Assembly (NCBI GenBank): GCA_964409635.1
Contig: CAYPEL010000080.1
Span: forward strand, 1 to 12,542
Length of the DNA: 12,542 bases
Direction: 5' to 3'
Origin: CAYPEL01 sp964409635
GTDB lineage: Bacteria; Pseudomonadota; Gammaproteobacteria; DSM-19610
The notes below the pieces were generated by a model. The model saw only the letters and a program-made list of their open reading frames with translations. It was not told where the DNA came from and ran no database searches. The position numbers and the translations under genes are program-made. Shown piece by piece: positions 6,416-12,542 of the stretch (the first letter of the stretch is position 1; each line of letters opens with the position of its first letter).

Positions 6416-7363
6416 ATGCAGCTGATAAGGGGGCTTCACAATCTGCGCGCTGGCCATCGGGGCTGTGTCGCGACCATCGGCAATTTTGACGGTGTCCATC
6501 GCGGCCATCGCGCTGTGTTGGAGCAACTGGAAGCGCATGCGGAGCGTTTACAGTTACCCGCCACAGTGATCACTTTTGAGCCGACACCGCAGGAATTTTT
6601 TGCGCCTGAGCGTGCCCCGGCGCGTTTATGCCGGTTACGTGAAAAACTGGTAGCCTTCAAGCGGCTTGGCGTTAAACAGGTTTTGTGCCTGAAGTTTGGT
6701 AAGCAGCTGGCCGAGCAGGAGCCGGAGCTGTTTATTCAGCAGGTATTAGTCGAGGCATTGGGGATCAGGTATCTGGTGGTCGGTGATGATTTCCAGTTCG
6801 GGAAACTGCGGCGCGGTGATTTTTCCATGCTGGAGGCGGCGGGAAACCGGCAAGGCTTTCCGGTAGAAGCCACCTTGACCTTTATTGATGAGGGCGAGCG
6901 GGTGAGCAGTACGCGGATTCGCGAAGCGTTGGAGCAGGGTGAACTTGATACGGCGGAGCGGTTACTCGGGCGTCCTTATTCGATACATGGCCGGGTGGCG
7001 CTGGGTGATCAACGGGGCAGAACAATCGGATTTCCAACCGCAAATATTCGATTGCACAGACAAAAAACGCCATTGTCGGGTGTGTTCGCAGTGTCAGTTG
7101 CTGGCATCGAAGATCACAGTTTGCCAGCGGTGGCGAACCTGGGTACCCGGCCGACGGTGGGTGGTACCGAAGCTGTTTTAGAAGTGCATCTGTTTGATTT
7201 TAACCGCGACATTTATGGTGCGCATGTTGAAGTCAGCTTCGTTAGCAAGCTGCGCGAAGAAAAGAAATTTGAATCTATTGAAGTACTAAAAAAACAGATT
7301 CAACTGGATGCAATGGCAGCGCGTGACTGGTTCAGCAGTCAGTTGCGGAGCCGTAGAGTTTAG
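6416..7363 (+). CDS. ribF: Bifunctional riboflavin kinase / FAD synthetase
   Basis: RibF phosphorylates riboflavin to FMN and adenylylates FMN to FAD. The 315-residue protein has the N-terminal nucleotidyltransferase domain, with GNFDGVHRGH at 22-31 (HxGH-type), VGDDFQFGKLRRGD at 122-135 and SSTRIRE at 164-170. The C-terminal riboflavin kinase domain (about 187-310) has GFPTAN at 205-210, GVFAV at 222-226 and NLGTRPTVGG at 241-250. Length matches E. coli RibF (313 aa). The start MQLIRGLHNL is the family start, although no Shine-Dalgarno is evident before ATG. The leader contains a long palindrome but nothing resembling an FMN riboswitch. It stands upstream of ileS, as in other gammaproteobacteria. 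Confidence 0.97.
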   Translation: MQLIRGLHNLRAGHRGCVATIGNFDGVHRGHRAVLEQLEAHAERLQLPATVITFEPTPQEFFAPERAPARLCRLREKLVAFKRLGVKQVLCLKFGKQLAEQEPELFIQQVLVEALGIRYLVVGDDFQFGKLRRGDFSMLEAAGNRQGFPVEATLTFIDEGERVSSTRIREALEQGELDTAERLLGRPYSIHGRVALGDQRGRTIGFPTANIRLHRQKTPLSGVFAVSVAGIEDHSLPAVANLGTRPTVGGTEAVLEVHLFDFNRDIYGAHVEVSFVSKLREEKKFESIEVLKKQIQLDAMAARDWFSSQLRSRRV

Positions 7364-7388
7364 AGTTTTTATATAGGGCCACGGAATG

Positions 7389-7423
7389 CACGGGAAATTT
7401 TTTACTGATAGTAAATTTTCGTG
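7389..7423 (+). promoter_or_regulatory. AT-rich imperfect hairpin between ribF and ileS
   Basis: CACG and GAAA on the left and TTTT and CGTG on the right, with TTTACT/AGTAAA at the top and a three-base loop (7407-7409), form a hairpin with a one-base and a three-base bulge. TTTT (7424-7427) follows directly. It could be a weak terminator or attenuator, or shape the ileS leader; the bulges and short T run make either uncertain. Confidence 0.35.
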
Positions 7424-7461
7424 TTTTGGGTGGCGAATAATTATTTACGGGTGAACATTGC

Positions 7462-10305
7462 GTGACCGATTACAAAGACACATTGAATCTTCCCAAAACG
7501 GCTTTCCCAATGAAAGCCAACCTCGCCAATCGCGAGCCGGAAATATTAAAACACTGGGACGAGATTGACCTATATAAGAAACTGCGTGAACAGGGAAAAG
7601 GCAAACCCCGTTTTATCCTGCACGATGGTCCACCCTATGCAAACGGTGATATCCATATTGGTCACGCCGTCAATAAAATACTTAAAGATATTATTGTCAA
7701 AAGTAAAACCCTGAGCGGTTTTGATGCGCCCTATGTGCCGGGCTGGGATTGTCACGGTTTGCCCATCGAACTGAATGTCGAAAAGAAAGTTGGCAAGGTC
7801 GGCAAGAAGGTTGATGCCCCCACGTTTCGCAGCAAATGCCGTGAGTATGCGCAAAAACAGGTTGATGGTCAGCGCAAAGATTTTATCCGCCTCGGCGTAA
7901 TCGCTGAATGGGACAAGCCCTATTTAACAATGCAGTACCAGTTCGAGGCCAATATTATCCGGGCGCTGGGAAAAATTGTGGCCAATGGTCATTTAACCAA
8001 AGGTTTTAAACCGGTTCACTGGTGTACCGATTGCGGCTCAGCATTGGCCGAAGCCGAAGTTGAATACGAAGACCGGACTTCGCCTGCCATTGATGTCCGG
8101 TTTGAAGTAAAAGATGAAGAAGCTGTACTGGCAAGTTGCCACCACACCGATGACAAAGGTGATGGGCCGTTGTCGGTCATCATCTGGACAACCACCCCCT
8201 GGACGCTGCCGGCAAACCGGGCAGTATCTGTCAACCCGGAACTCGAATATGCCGTCGTGCAGGCTAACCTCGGGCAGGGACCGGAGCGAGTGATCGTAGC
8301 AGAAGCTTTACTCAAAGATGTCATGCTGCGGTATGACTGTGACACCTATCGTGTTATCGCTTATTGCCAGGGCGCCAAGCTGGAAAACATGCTGCTCGAT
8401 CATCCGTTCTATAGCCGTGAAGTGCCGATTATTCTCGGTGACCATGTGACGACAGAAGCTGGTACGGGCGCCGTGCATACCGCACCCGGTCACGGTCAGG
8501 ATGATTATATTGTTGGCCGGCGCTATGGATTAAAAGTCGATAACCCGGTTGGGCCTAACGGTGTCTTTGTCGAGGGCACGCCGATGTTCGCAGGCCAACA
8601 TGTGTTTGCAGCGAACGAGCACGTAATTACAGCCTTGAAAGCTAAGGGCGCGCTAGTCCACGAACATGCGCTGCAGCATAGCTACCCGCACTGCTGGCGG
8701 CATAAAACCCCGATTATTTTCCGTGCAACGCCGCAGTGGTTTATCAGTATGGATAAACAAGGGCTGCGTGAGCAGGCATTAAAAGCCATTCCAGAAGTGC
8801 AGTGGCTTCCGGATTGGGGGCAGGCGCGTATCGAAGGCATGGTAGACGGACGCCCGGACTGGTGTATTTCACGTCAGCGCACCTGGGGTGTGCCGATTAC
8901 TCTGTTTGTGGATAAACAAAGCGGTGACTTGCACCCCGATACAGCACAATTAATTGAAGCAGTTGCCTTGCGCGTTGAGCAGCAGGGTATCGATGCCTGG
9001 TTTGAACTGGAGGCAGAATCCCTGCTTGGCGATGCGGCCGGTCAGTATGTAAAAGCCAGCGATACGCTTGATGTGTGGCTGGATTCAGGTGTGACTCACG
9101 CCTGTGTGCTGGAGCAGCGCGAGTCGCTTGGTTTTCCGGCTGATTTATACCTGGAAGGTTCTGATCAACACCGTGGCTGGTTCCAGTCATCCTTGTTGAC
9201 CTCAATTGCCATGCGCGGTGTGCCGCCTTACCGGCAGGTTCTGACGCATGGCTTTACGGTTGATGCGCAAGGCCAGAAGATGTCAAAATCAAAAGGTAAT
9301 GTCGTGGCGCCGCAAAAAGTGGTTAACAGTCTGGGTGCGGATATTCTGCGTTTATGGGTGGCCGCCACGGATTACCGGGGCGAAATAACGGTGTCCGATG
9401 AAATTCTTAAACGCACCGCTGATGCCTACCGGCGGATACGTAATACGTCGCGTTATCTATTATCTAACCTGTCTGGATTTGACCCGGCAGTGGATGTCGT
9501 CGAAATTGATAAAATGCTCGTGCTGGATCGCTGGATAGTCGAACGCGCGCGCCTGCTACAGGCAGACCTTGTTCAATGCTACAACAACTACGAGTTTCAT
9601 ATTATCTATCAACGGATACATAATTTTTGCGCTGTTGATCTGGGCAGTTTTTATATAGACGTCATAAAAGACAGGCAGTACACAACCCAGGAAAACAGTG
9701 TTGCAAGACGCTCGGCGCAATCGGCCTTGTATTTTATCGCTGAAGCACTGGTGCGCTGGCTGGCGCCAATCCTGAGTTTTACCGCGGAAGAAATCTGGCG
9801 TAATTTACCGGGCAAGCGGGGTGAATCTGTACTGCTGGAAAGCTGGTATGAGCTGCCTGATGTCTATGCGGGTGATACTACGATGGGTAGAAATTTTGGG
9901 ATCGATTACTGGGATGAAGTGCTTTCCACCCGGGAACTGGTTAGCAAGGAATTGGAAAAACTCCGTGTGGCAGGCGAAATCGGTTCATCGTTAAATGCCG
10001 AGGTGGATTTATATTGTGAAACTGAGTTGTTCAACAAGCTGCACCAACTCGACGATGAATTACGCTTTGTATTGATCGTTTCCTATGCCCGTGTGCATAC
10101 TCTTTCAGAGATGCCAGAGGTGGCCGTCGTGGCTGAAGTCAATGGGCAAAAATTAGCGATTACTGTACAACAGTCAGCGCATACTAAATGTGTTCGTTGC
10201 TGGCATCACCGGGAAGATGTCGGATCTTATCAAGAACACCCGGAGCTTTGTGGCCGTTGTGTAGAAAATGTTTCAGGCAGTGGTGAAACGCGGCAGTTTG
10301 CCTAA
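7462..10305 (+). CDS. ileS: Isoleucyl-tRNA synthetase
   Basis: IleRS charges tRNA-Ile with isoleucine in the cytoplasm and hydrolyses misactivated or mischarged valine. This 947-residue class I enzyme (E. coli: 938) has PYANGDIHIGH at 58-68 (the HIGH signature) and KMSKS at 606-610. The editing domain is marked by WTTTPWTLPANR (242-253) and GTGAVHTAPGHGQDD (334-348). A C-terminal zinc site is formed by C910, C913, C930 and C933. The start is GTG: an in-frame stop lies just upstream (7438-7440), no other start is available, and GGGTGA (7449-7454) is a fair ribosome site. It is the bacterial cytosolic type with the zinc tail. Spacing of 98 bases to ribF and 90 to lspA leaves room for extra control. 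Confidence 0.98.
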   Translation: MTDYKDTLNLPKTAFPMKANLANREPEILKHWDEIDLYKKLREQGKGKPRFILHDGPPYANGDIHIGHAVNKILKDIIVKSKTLSGFDAPYVPGWDCHGLPIELNVEKKVGKVGKKVDAPTFRSKCREYAQKQVDGQRKDFIRLGVIAEWDKPYLTMQYQFEANIIRALGKIVANGHLTKGFKPVHWCTDCGSALAEAEVEYEDRTSPAIDVRFEVKDEEAVLASCHHTDDKGDGPLSVIIWTTTPWTLPANRAVSVNPELEYAVVQANLGQGPERVIVAEALLKDVMLRYDCDTYRVIAYCQGAKLENMLLDHPFYSREVPIILGDHVTTEAGTGAVHTAPGHGQDDYIVGRRYGLKVDNPVGPNGVFVEGTPMFAGQHVFAANEHVITALKAKGALVHEHALQHSYPHCWRHKTPIIFRATPQWFISMDKQGLREQALKAIPEVQWLPDWGQARIEGMVDGRPDWCISRQRTWGVPITLFVDKQSGDLHPDTAQLIEAVALRVEQQGIDAWFELEAESLLGDAAGQYVKASDTLDVWLDSGVTHACVLEQRESLGFPADLYLEGSDQHRGWFQSSLLTSIAMRGVPPYRQVLTHGFTVDAQGQKMSKSKGNVVAPQKVVNSLGADILRLWVAATDYRGEITVSDEILKRTADAYRRIRNTSRYLLSNLSGFDPAVDVVEIDKMLVLDRWIVERARLLQADLVQCYNNYEFHIIYQRIHNFCAVDLGSFYIDVIKDRQYTTQENSVARRSAQSALYFIAEALVRWLAPILSFTAEEIWRNLPGKRGESVLLESWYELPDVYAGDTTMGRNFGIDYWDEVLSTRELVSKELEKLRVAGEIGSSLNAEVDLYCETELFNKLHQLDDELRFVLIVSYARVHTLSEMPEVAVVAEVNGQKLAITVQQSAHTKCVRCWHHREDVGSYQEHPELCGRCVENVSGSGETRQFA

Positions 10306-10395
10306 GGTGACGCGGTTATCACAGGCTATAAAATTTGTTTACACTCCCTACAAGGGAGAAGTTTCGGATTATGAAAGGAATTAAATACTATTCAC

Positions 10396-10863
10396 ATGAC
10401 TAAATGGCTATCACTTTCCACCCTGGTGATCGTTTTCGACCAGATCTCAAAATACATTGCCAACCACAATCTGGTGTTTGCTGAGCCAGTTGCAGTCATG
10501 CCTTCTTTTAATCTCACGTTATTATATAACCGTGGCGCTGCCTTTAGTTTTCTAAGTGACGCAGCAGGCTGGCAACGCTGGTTTTTTATAGCCATCGCCC
10601 TGGCTGCAGTCGTTTTTATTTTATTATGGTTACGTAAATTGCAACCCGGACAAACAGTATTGGCCTTGGCATTAGCCCTGGTGCTGGGTGGTGCAATCGG
10701 TAACCTGATTGACCGTGTATGGTACGGCCACGTCATCGATTTTATCCAGATCTACTACAAGGATTTTTACTGGCCGACGTTCAATATCGCAGACTCGGCA
10801 ATTTCAGTGGGTGCAGTATTGTTACTCTGGAACGGACTATTCCAGAAAACAGACGAGGCATGA
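10396..10863 (+). CDS. lspA: Lipoprotein signal peptidase (signal peptidase II)
   Basis: LspA is an aspartic membrane protease that removes the signal peptide from diacylated prolipoproteins at the cytoplasmic membrane. The 155-residue protein has four hydrophobic segments (about 4-20, 62-78, 88-105 and 130-148). The catalytic aspartates are D115 (GHVIDF) and D133 (FNIADSAI). Family motifs YNRGAAFSFL (44-53) and GGAIGNLIDR (98-107) are present. It is slightly shorter than E. coli LspA (164 aa) at the N-terminus. The ATG at 10396 is the first possible start in frame (an in-frame TGA lies at 10372-10374), but AAGGAA (10375-10380) is 15 bases away, too far to be ideal. fkpB begins four bases after the stop. 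Confidence 0.97.
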   Translation: MTKWLSLSTLVIVFDQISKYIANHNLVFAEPVAVMPSFNLTLLYNRGAAFSFLSDAAGWQRWFFIAIALAAVVFILLWLRKLQPGQTVLALALALVLGGAIGNLIDRVWYGHVIDFIQIYYKDFYWPTFNIADSAISVGAVLLLWNGLFQKTDEA

Positions 10864-10867
10864 CGTT

Positions 10868-11311
10868 GTGCGGGTTGCACCTGGAAGCCGGGTAAGGTTG
10901 CACCTGTCTATTACATTAGCTGATGGCACCGTAGCGGAGAGCACATTTAACGATCAACCGCTCACTATTATTATAGGTGACGGCACACTGGACGAAGGTC
11001 TGGAACTGGCGCTAACCGGTCTGATAGCCGGTGAACAGCAAACCCTCACCTTGATGCCTGGCCAGGCATTTGGAATGCCAGACCCGGCGGCCGTGCGCCA
11101 AGTACCTTTGTCAGACTTTCCCAGTGGCCTGGCCATAGAAGCAGGTGTCATTGTCGGCTTTACCTCGCCCGAGGGAGAAGAAATAGCCGGTACGGTAGTT
11201 TCTGTCGGTGATCAACAGGCTGAAGTGGATTTTAATCATCCATTAGCGGGTAAGCAGATTATTTTTACAGCTAAAATATTATCAATAGAATCCCCTGGGG
11301 AATTGAGTTAG
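10868..11311 (+). CDS. fkpB: FKBP-type peptidyl-prolyl cis-trans isomerase (SlpA type)
   Basis: FkpB (SlpA) is a small cytoplasmic FKBP-family prolyl isomerase and chaperone of the SlyD-like type. The 147-residue product matches E. coli FkpB along its length: LADGTVAEST at about 18-26, GDGTLDEGLE (37-46), QAFGMPDP (66-73) and the hallmark DFNHPLAGK (121-129). The reading frame stays open back into lspA, but conserved sequence begins at RVAPGS. GTG at 10868 with GAGG (10855-10858) nine bases upstream, four bases after the lspA stop, is the natural start. It lacks the metal-binding histidine-rich tail of SlyD. The lspA-fkpB-ispH order is common in gammaproteobacteria. Confidence 0.95.
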   Translation: MRVAPGSRVRLHLSITLADGTVAESTFNDQPLTIIIGDGTLDEGLELALTGLIAGEQQTLTLMPGQAFGMPDPAAVRQVPLSDFPSGLAIEAGVIVGFTSPEGEEIAGTVVSVGDQQAEVDFNHPLAGKQIIFTAKILSIESPGELS

Positions 11312-11461
11312 CGATGGGCGTATAATCACGGCCTGCTTAATATCCGCCACTGCTCCTGGATTTCGAGTATTAAAGCGATCAGTTTGCAAATGAATAAGTA
11401 TGCGCAGGTTTCAGACAATTCCCGAACGAGAAATTCGGACGCTGAGGTAATAACAAAATCA

Positions 11462-11523
11462 TTCCCCGTAGGGTGTGTGAAACCCACCATTTTCTGCGGC
11501 ATCCGGTGGGTTTCACACACCCT
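11462..11523 (+). repeat. REP-like palindromic element 2 (GTAG head)
   Basis: The head TTCCCCGTAGGGT (11462-11474) is identical to that of element 1 at 4143-4155. The stem is perfect: 11471-11488 pairs with 11505-11522, extendable by A11470-T11523, around a 16-base loop with CTGCGG. The stem sequence (GTGTGAAACCCACC side) differs from that of element 1, yet pairing is complete. It lies between fkpB and ispH, 28 bases upstream of the ispH promoter, and might also hinder read-through from fkpB; no T run follows. Strand is given by the head. Confidence 0.82.
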
Positions 11524-11550
11524 CTCCAGGGAGCGAGGATAAACTAAGTG

Positions 11551-11578
11551 GTGACAGGTAATTACTACCCCTTATACT
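11551..11578 (+). promoter_or_regulatory. sigma70-type promoter for ispH
   Basis: GTGACA (11551-11556) and TATACT (11573-11578) are 16 bases apart; each differs from consensus at one position. Transcription would start near 11585 and give a leader of about 47 bases before ispH. This suggests ispH can be expressed apart from the upstream operon. Confidence 0.6.
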
Positions 11579-11631
11579 AAGCCCGACCAGCAATCGGTCA
11601 ACATGTAAACCGGAGAAATAAACTCTAAAAT

Positions 11632-12542
11632 ATGCAAGTCCTACTCGCCAACCCCCGCGGCTTTTGCGCCGGCGTCGACCGCGCCATCGAAATCGTCGAG
11701 CGCGCGCTGGAATTATTTGGCAAACCCATTTATGTAAAACACGAAGTCGTCCACAACCGCTATGTTGTTGACGACCTGCGTTCCCGTGGCGCAATATTTG
11801 TAGAAGCACTAGATGATGTGCCGGAGGGATCGACACTGATTTTCAGCGCCCACGGTGTATCCCAGGCAGTCAGAAAGGAAGCAGAAGACAGGCATCTAAA
11901 AATCTTCGATGCAACCTGCCCGCTGGTTACTAAAGTACACATGGAAGTTGCACGCTACAGCCGCGCAGGCAAGGAATGTATCCTAATCGGTCACGCCGGC
12001 CACCCGGAAGTTGAAGGCACCTTGGGGCAATACGATTGCTTACATGGGGGTGGCATCTATTTAGTCGAATCGCCGGAAGACGTGAAACGGCTCAAAGTGA
12101 AAAACCCTGAAAATTTATGTTACGTCTCACAAACAACGCTATCGATGGACGATACCTTTCAAATCATAGAAGCATTGCGCGCCAGGTTTCCTGATATAGG
12201 CGGTCCTAGAAAAAGTGATATTTGTTATGCCACACAAAATCGCCAGGATGCGGTAAAAAAACTGGCGAAGCGCGTTGATGTCATGCTGGTTGTTGGCTCT
12301 GCGAACAGTTCAAATTCTAATCGCCTGCGCGAGCTGGCAGAACAACAGGGAGTTCCGGCCTACTTGATCGATAGTGCTGAGGCAATTAATCCTGTTTGGC
12401 TAAAAGATTGCCAGTCTATCGGATTAACGGCCGGGGCATCAGCCCCGGAAGTTTTAGTGGATACTACCCTGGCTTATTTAAAGCAACAGGGTGTTAAAGT
12501 AGTGACTGAAGAGCAAGGCCGCGAAGAAGCTGTGACCTTTGC
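11632..12542 (+). CDS. ispH: 4-hydroxy-3-methylbut-2-enyl diphosphate reductase, 3' end cut
   Basis: IspH (LytB) performs the last step of the MEP pathway, reducing HMBPP to isopentenyl and dimethylallyl diphosphate with an iron-sulfur cluster. The 303 codons in the window begin MQVLLANPRGFCAGVDRA. Cluster cysteines are C12, C96 (DATCPLVTKVHMEV) and C198 (DICYATQNRQ). Substrate-binding H41, H74 and H124 and the catalytic E126 (HAGHPEVEGT) are all present, as is GSANSSNSNRL. By comparison with E. coli IspH (316 aa), about 15 C-terminal residues lie beyond the window. ATG 11632 is fixed by an in-frame TAA at 11626-11628; GGAG (11612-11615) is 16 bases away, so ribosome binding looks weak. Its product feeds the same isoprenoid pathway as ispB. 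Confidence 0.97.
   Translation, partial: MQVLLANPRGFCAGVDRAIEIVERALELFGKPIYVKHEVVHNRYVVDDLRSRGAIFVEALDDVPEGSTLIFSAHGVSQAVRKEAEDRHLKIFDATCPLVTKVHMEVARYSRAGKECILIGHAGHPEVEGTLGQYDCLHGGGIYLVESPEDVKRLKVKNPENLCYVSQTTLSMDDTFQIIEALRARFPDIGGPRKSDICYATQNRQDAVKKLAKRVDVMLVVGSANSSNSNRLRELAEQQGVPAYLIDSAEAINPVWLKDCQSIGLTAGASAPEVLVDTTLAYLKQQGVKVVTEEQGREEAVTF

Larger units (their letters stand above)
11312..11631. other. 320-base intergenic region between fkpB and ispH
   Basis: No protein-coding gene is visible here. It holds a TATAAT at 11321-11326 without a suitable -35, REP-like element 2 (11462-11523), and a good promoter for ispH (11551-11578). No recognisable RNA gene or riboswitch was found in 11327-11461. 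A small RNA in that stretch cannot be excluded. Confidence 0.7.

Noticed and set aside
8016..9205. Several minus-strand open frames opposite ileS
   Set aside because: They are shadows of a fully conserved ileS coding sequence, with low-complexity or composition-driven translations.
10709..11311. 200-residue frame that begins inside lspA and ends with fkpB
   Set aside because: Only the part from about 10868 matches the FKBP family; the upstream part is the lspA gene read in another frame with no start supported.
11321..11326. TATAAT as a second promoter after fkpB
   Set aside because: No -35 hexamer at a workable distance (TTGAGT is only 12 bases away) and no TG extension.

Overview
The window looks like the chromosome of a gammaproteobacterium at roughly 50% G+C. 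Three things point this way. All proteins align residue for residue, from memory, with Escherichia coli and Pseudomonas homologues. The gene order ispB / rplU-rpmA-obgE-proB / rpsT / murJ-ribF-ileS-lspA-fkpB-ispH is the one I recall from Pseudomonas. rpsT keeps the unusual UUG start known in E. coli. The species cannot be told from the sequence.

Layout. At the left edge, a tRNA-Pro(CGG), cut by the window edge, follows ispB on the minus strand with one base between them. Divergently, rplU and rpmA (ribosomal proteins L21 and L27) run from a good sigma70-type promoter to a clear terminator at 1841-1866. obgE and proB follow, overlapping by four bases (ATGA). A convergent rpsT on the minus strand has its own promoter and terminator. 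Divergent from rpsT starts a long plus-strand series: murJ, ribF, ileS, lspA, fkpB, and, after a 320-base gap with its own promoter, ispH, which runs off the right edge. Every coding frame appears intact.

How the genes relate. The set is housekeeping. L21, L27, S20, Obg (a ribosome-assembly GTPase), IleRS and tRNA-Pro serve translation. IspB and IspH serve isoprenoid and quinone synthesis. MurJ and LspA serve cell-envelope building. RibF makes FMN and FAD, ProB starts proline synthesis, and FkpB is a peptidyl-prolyl isomerase. I see no defence system, phage, transposase, CRISPR array or other accessory gene, and no novel protein system.

The unexplained structure is all between genes. Two REP-like palindromes (4143-4220 and 11462-11523) share the 13-base head TTCCCCGTAGGGT and a TGCGG loop, but their stems differ in sequence while staying paired. 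A different palindrome of about 110 bp (6282-6391) fills the leader of ribF. It has 24-base inverted arms with one mismatch, enclosing small hairpins, two of them with ATCCC loops. These three elements, the tRNA abutting ispB, and a few small leader features are the points worth a second look.
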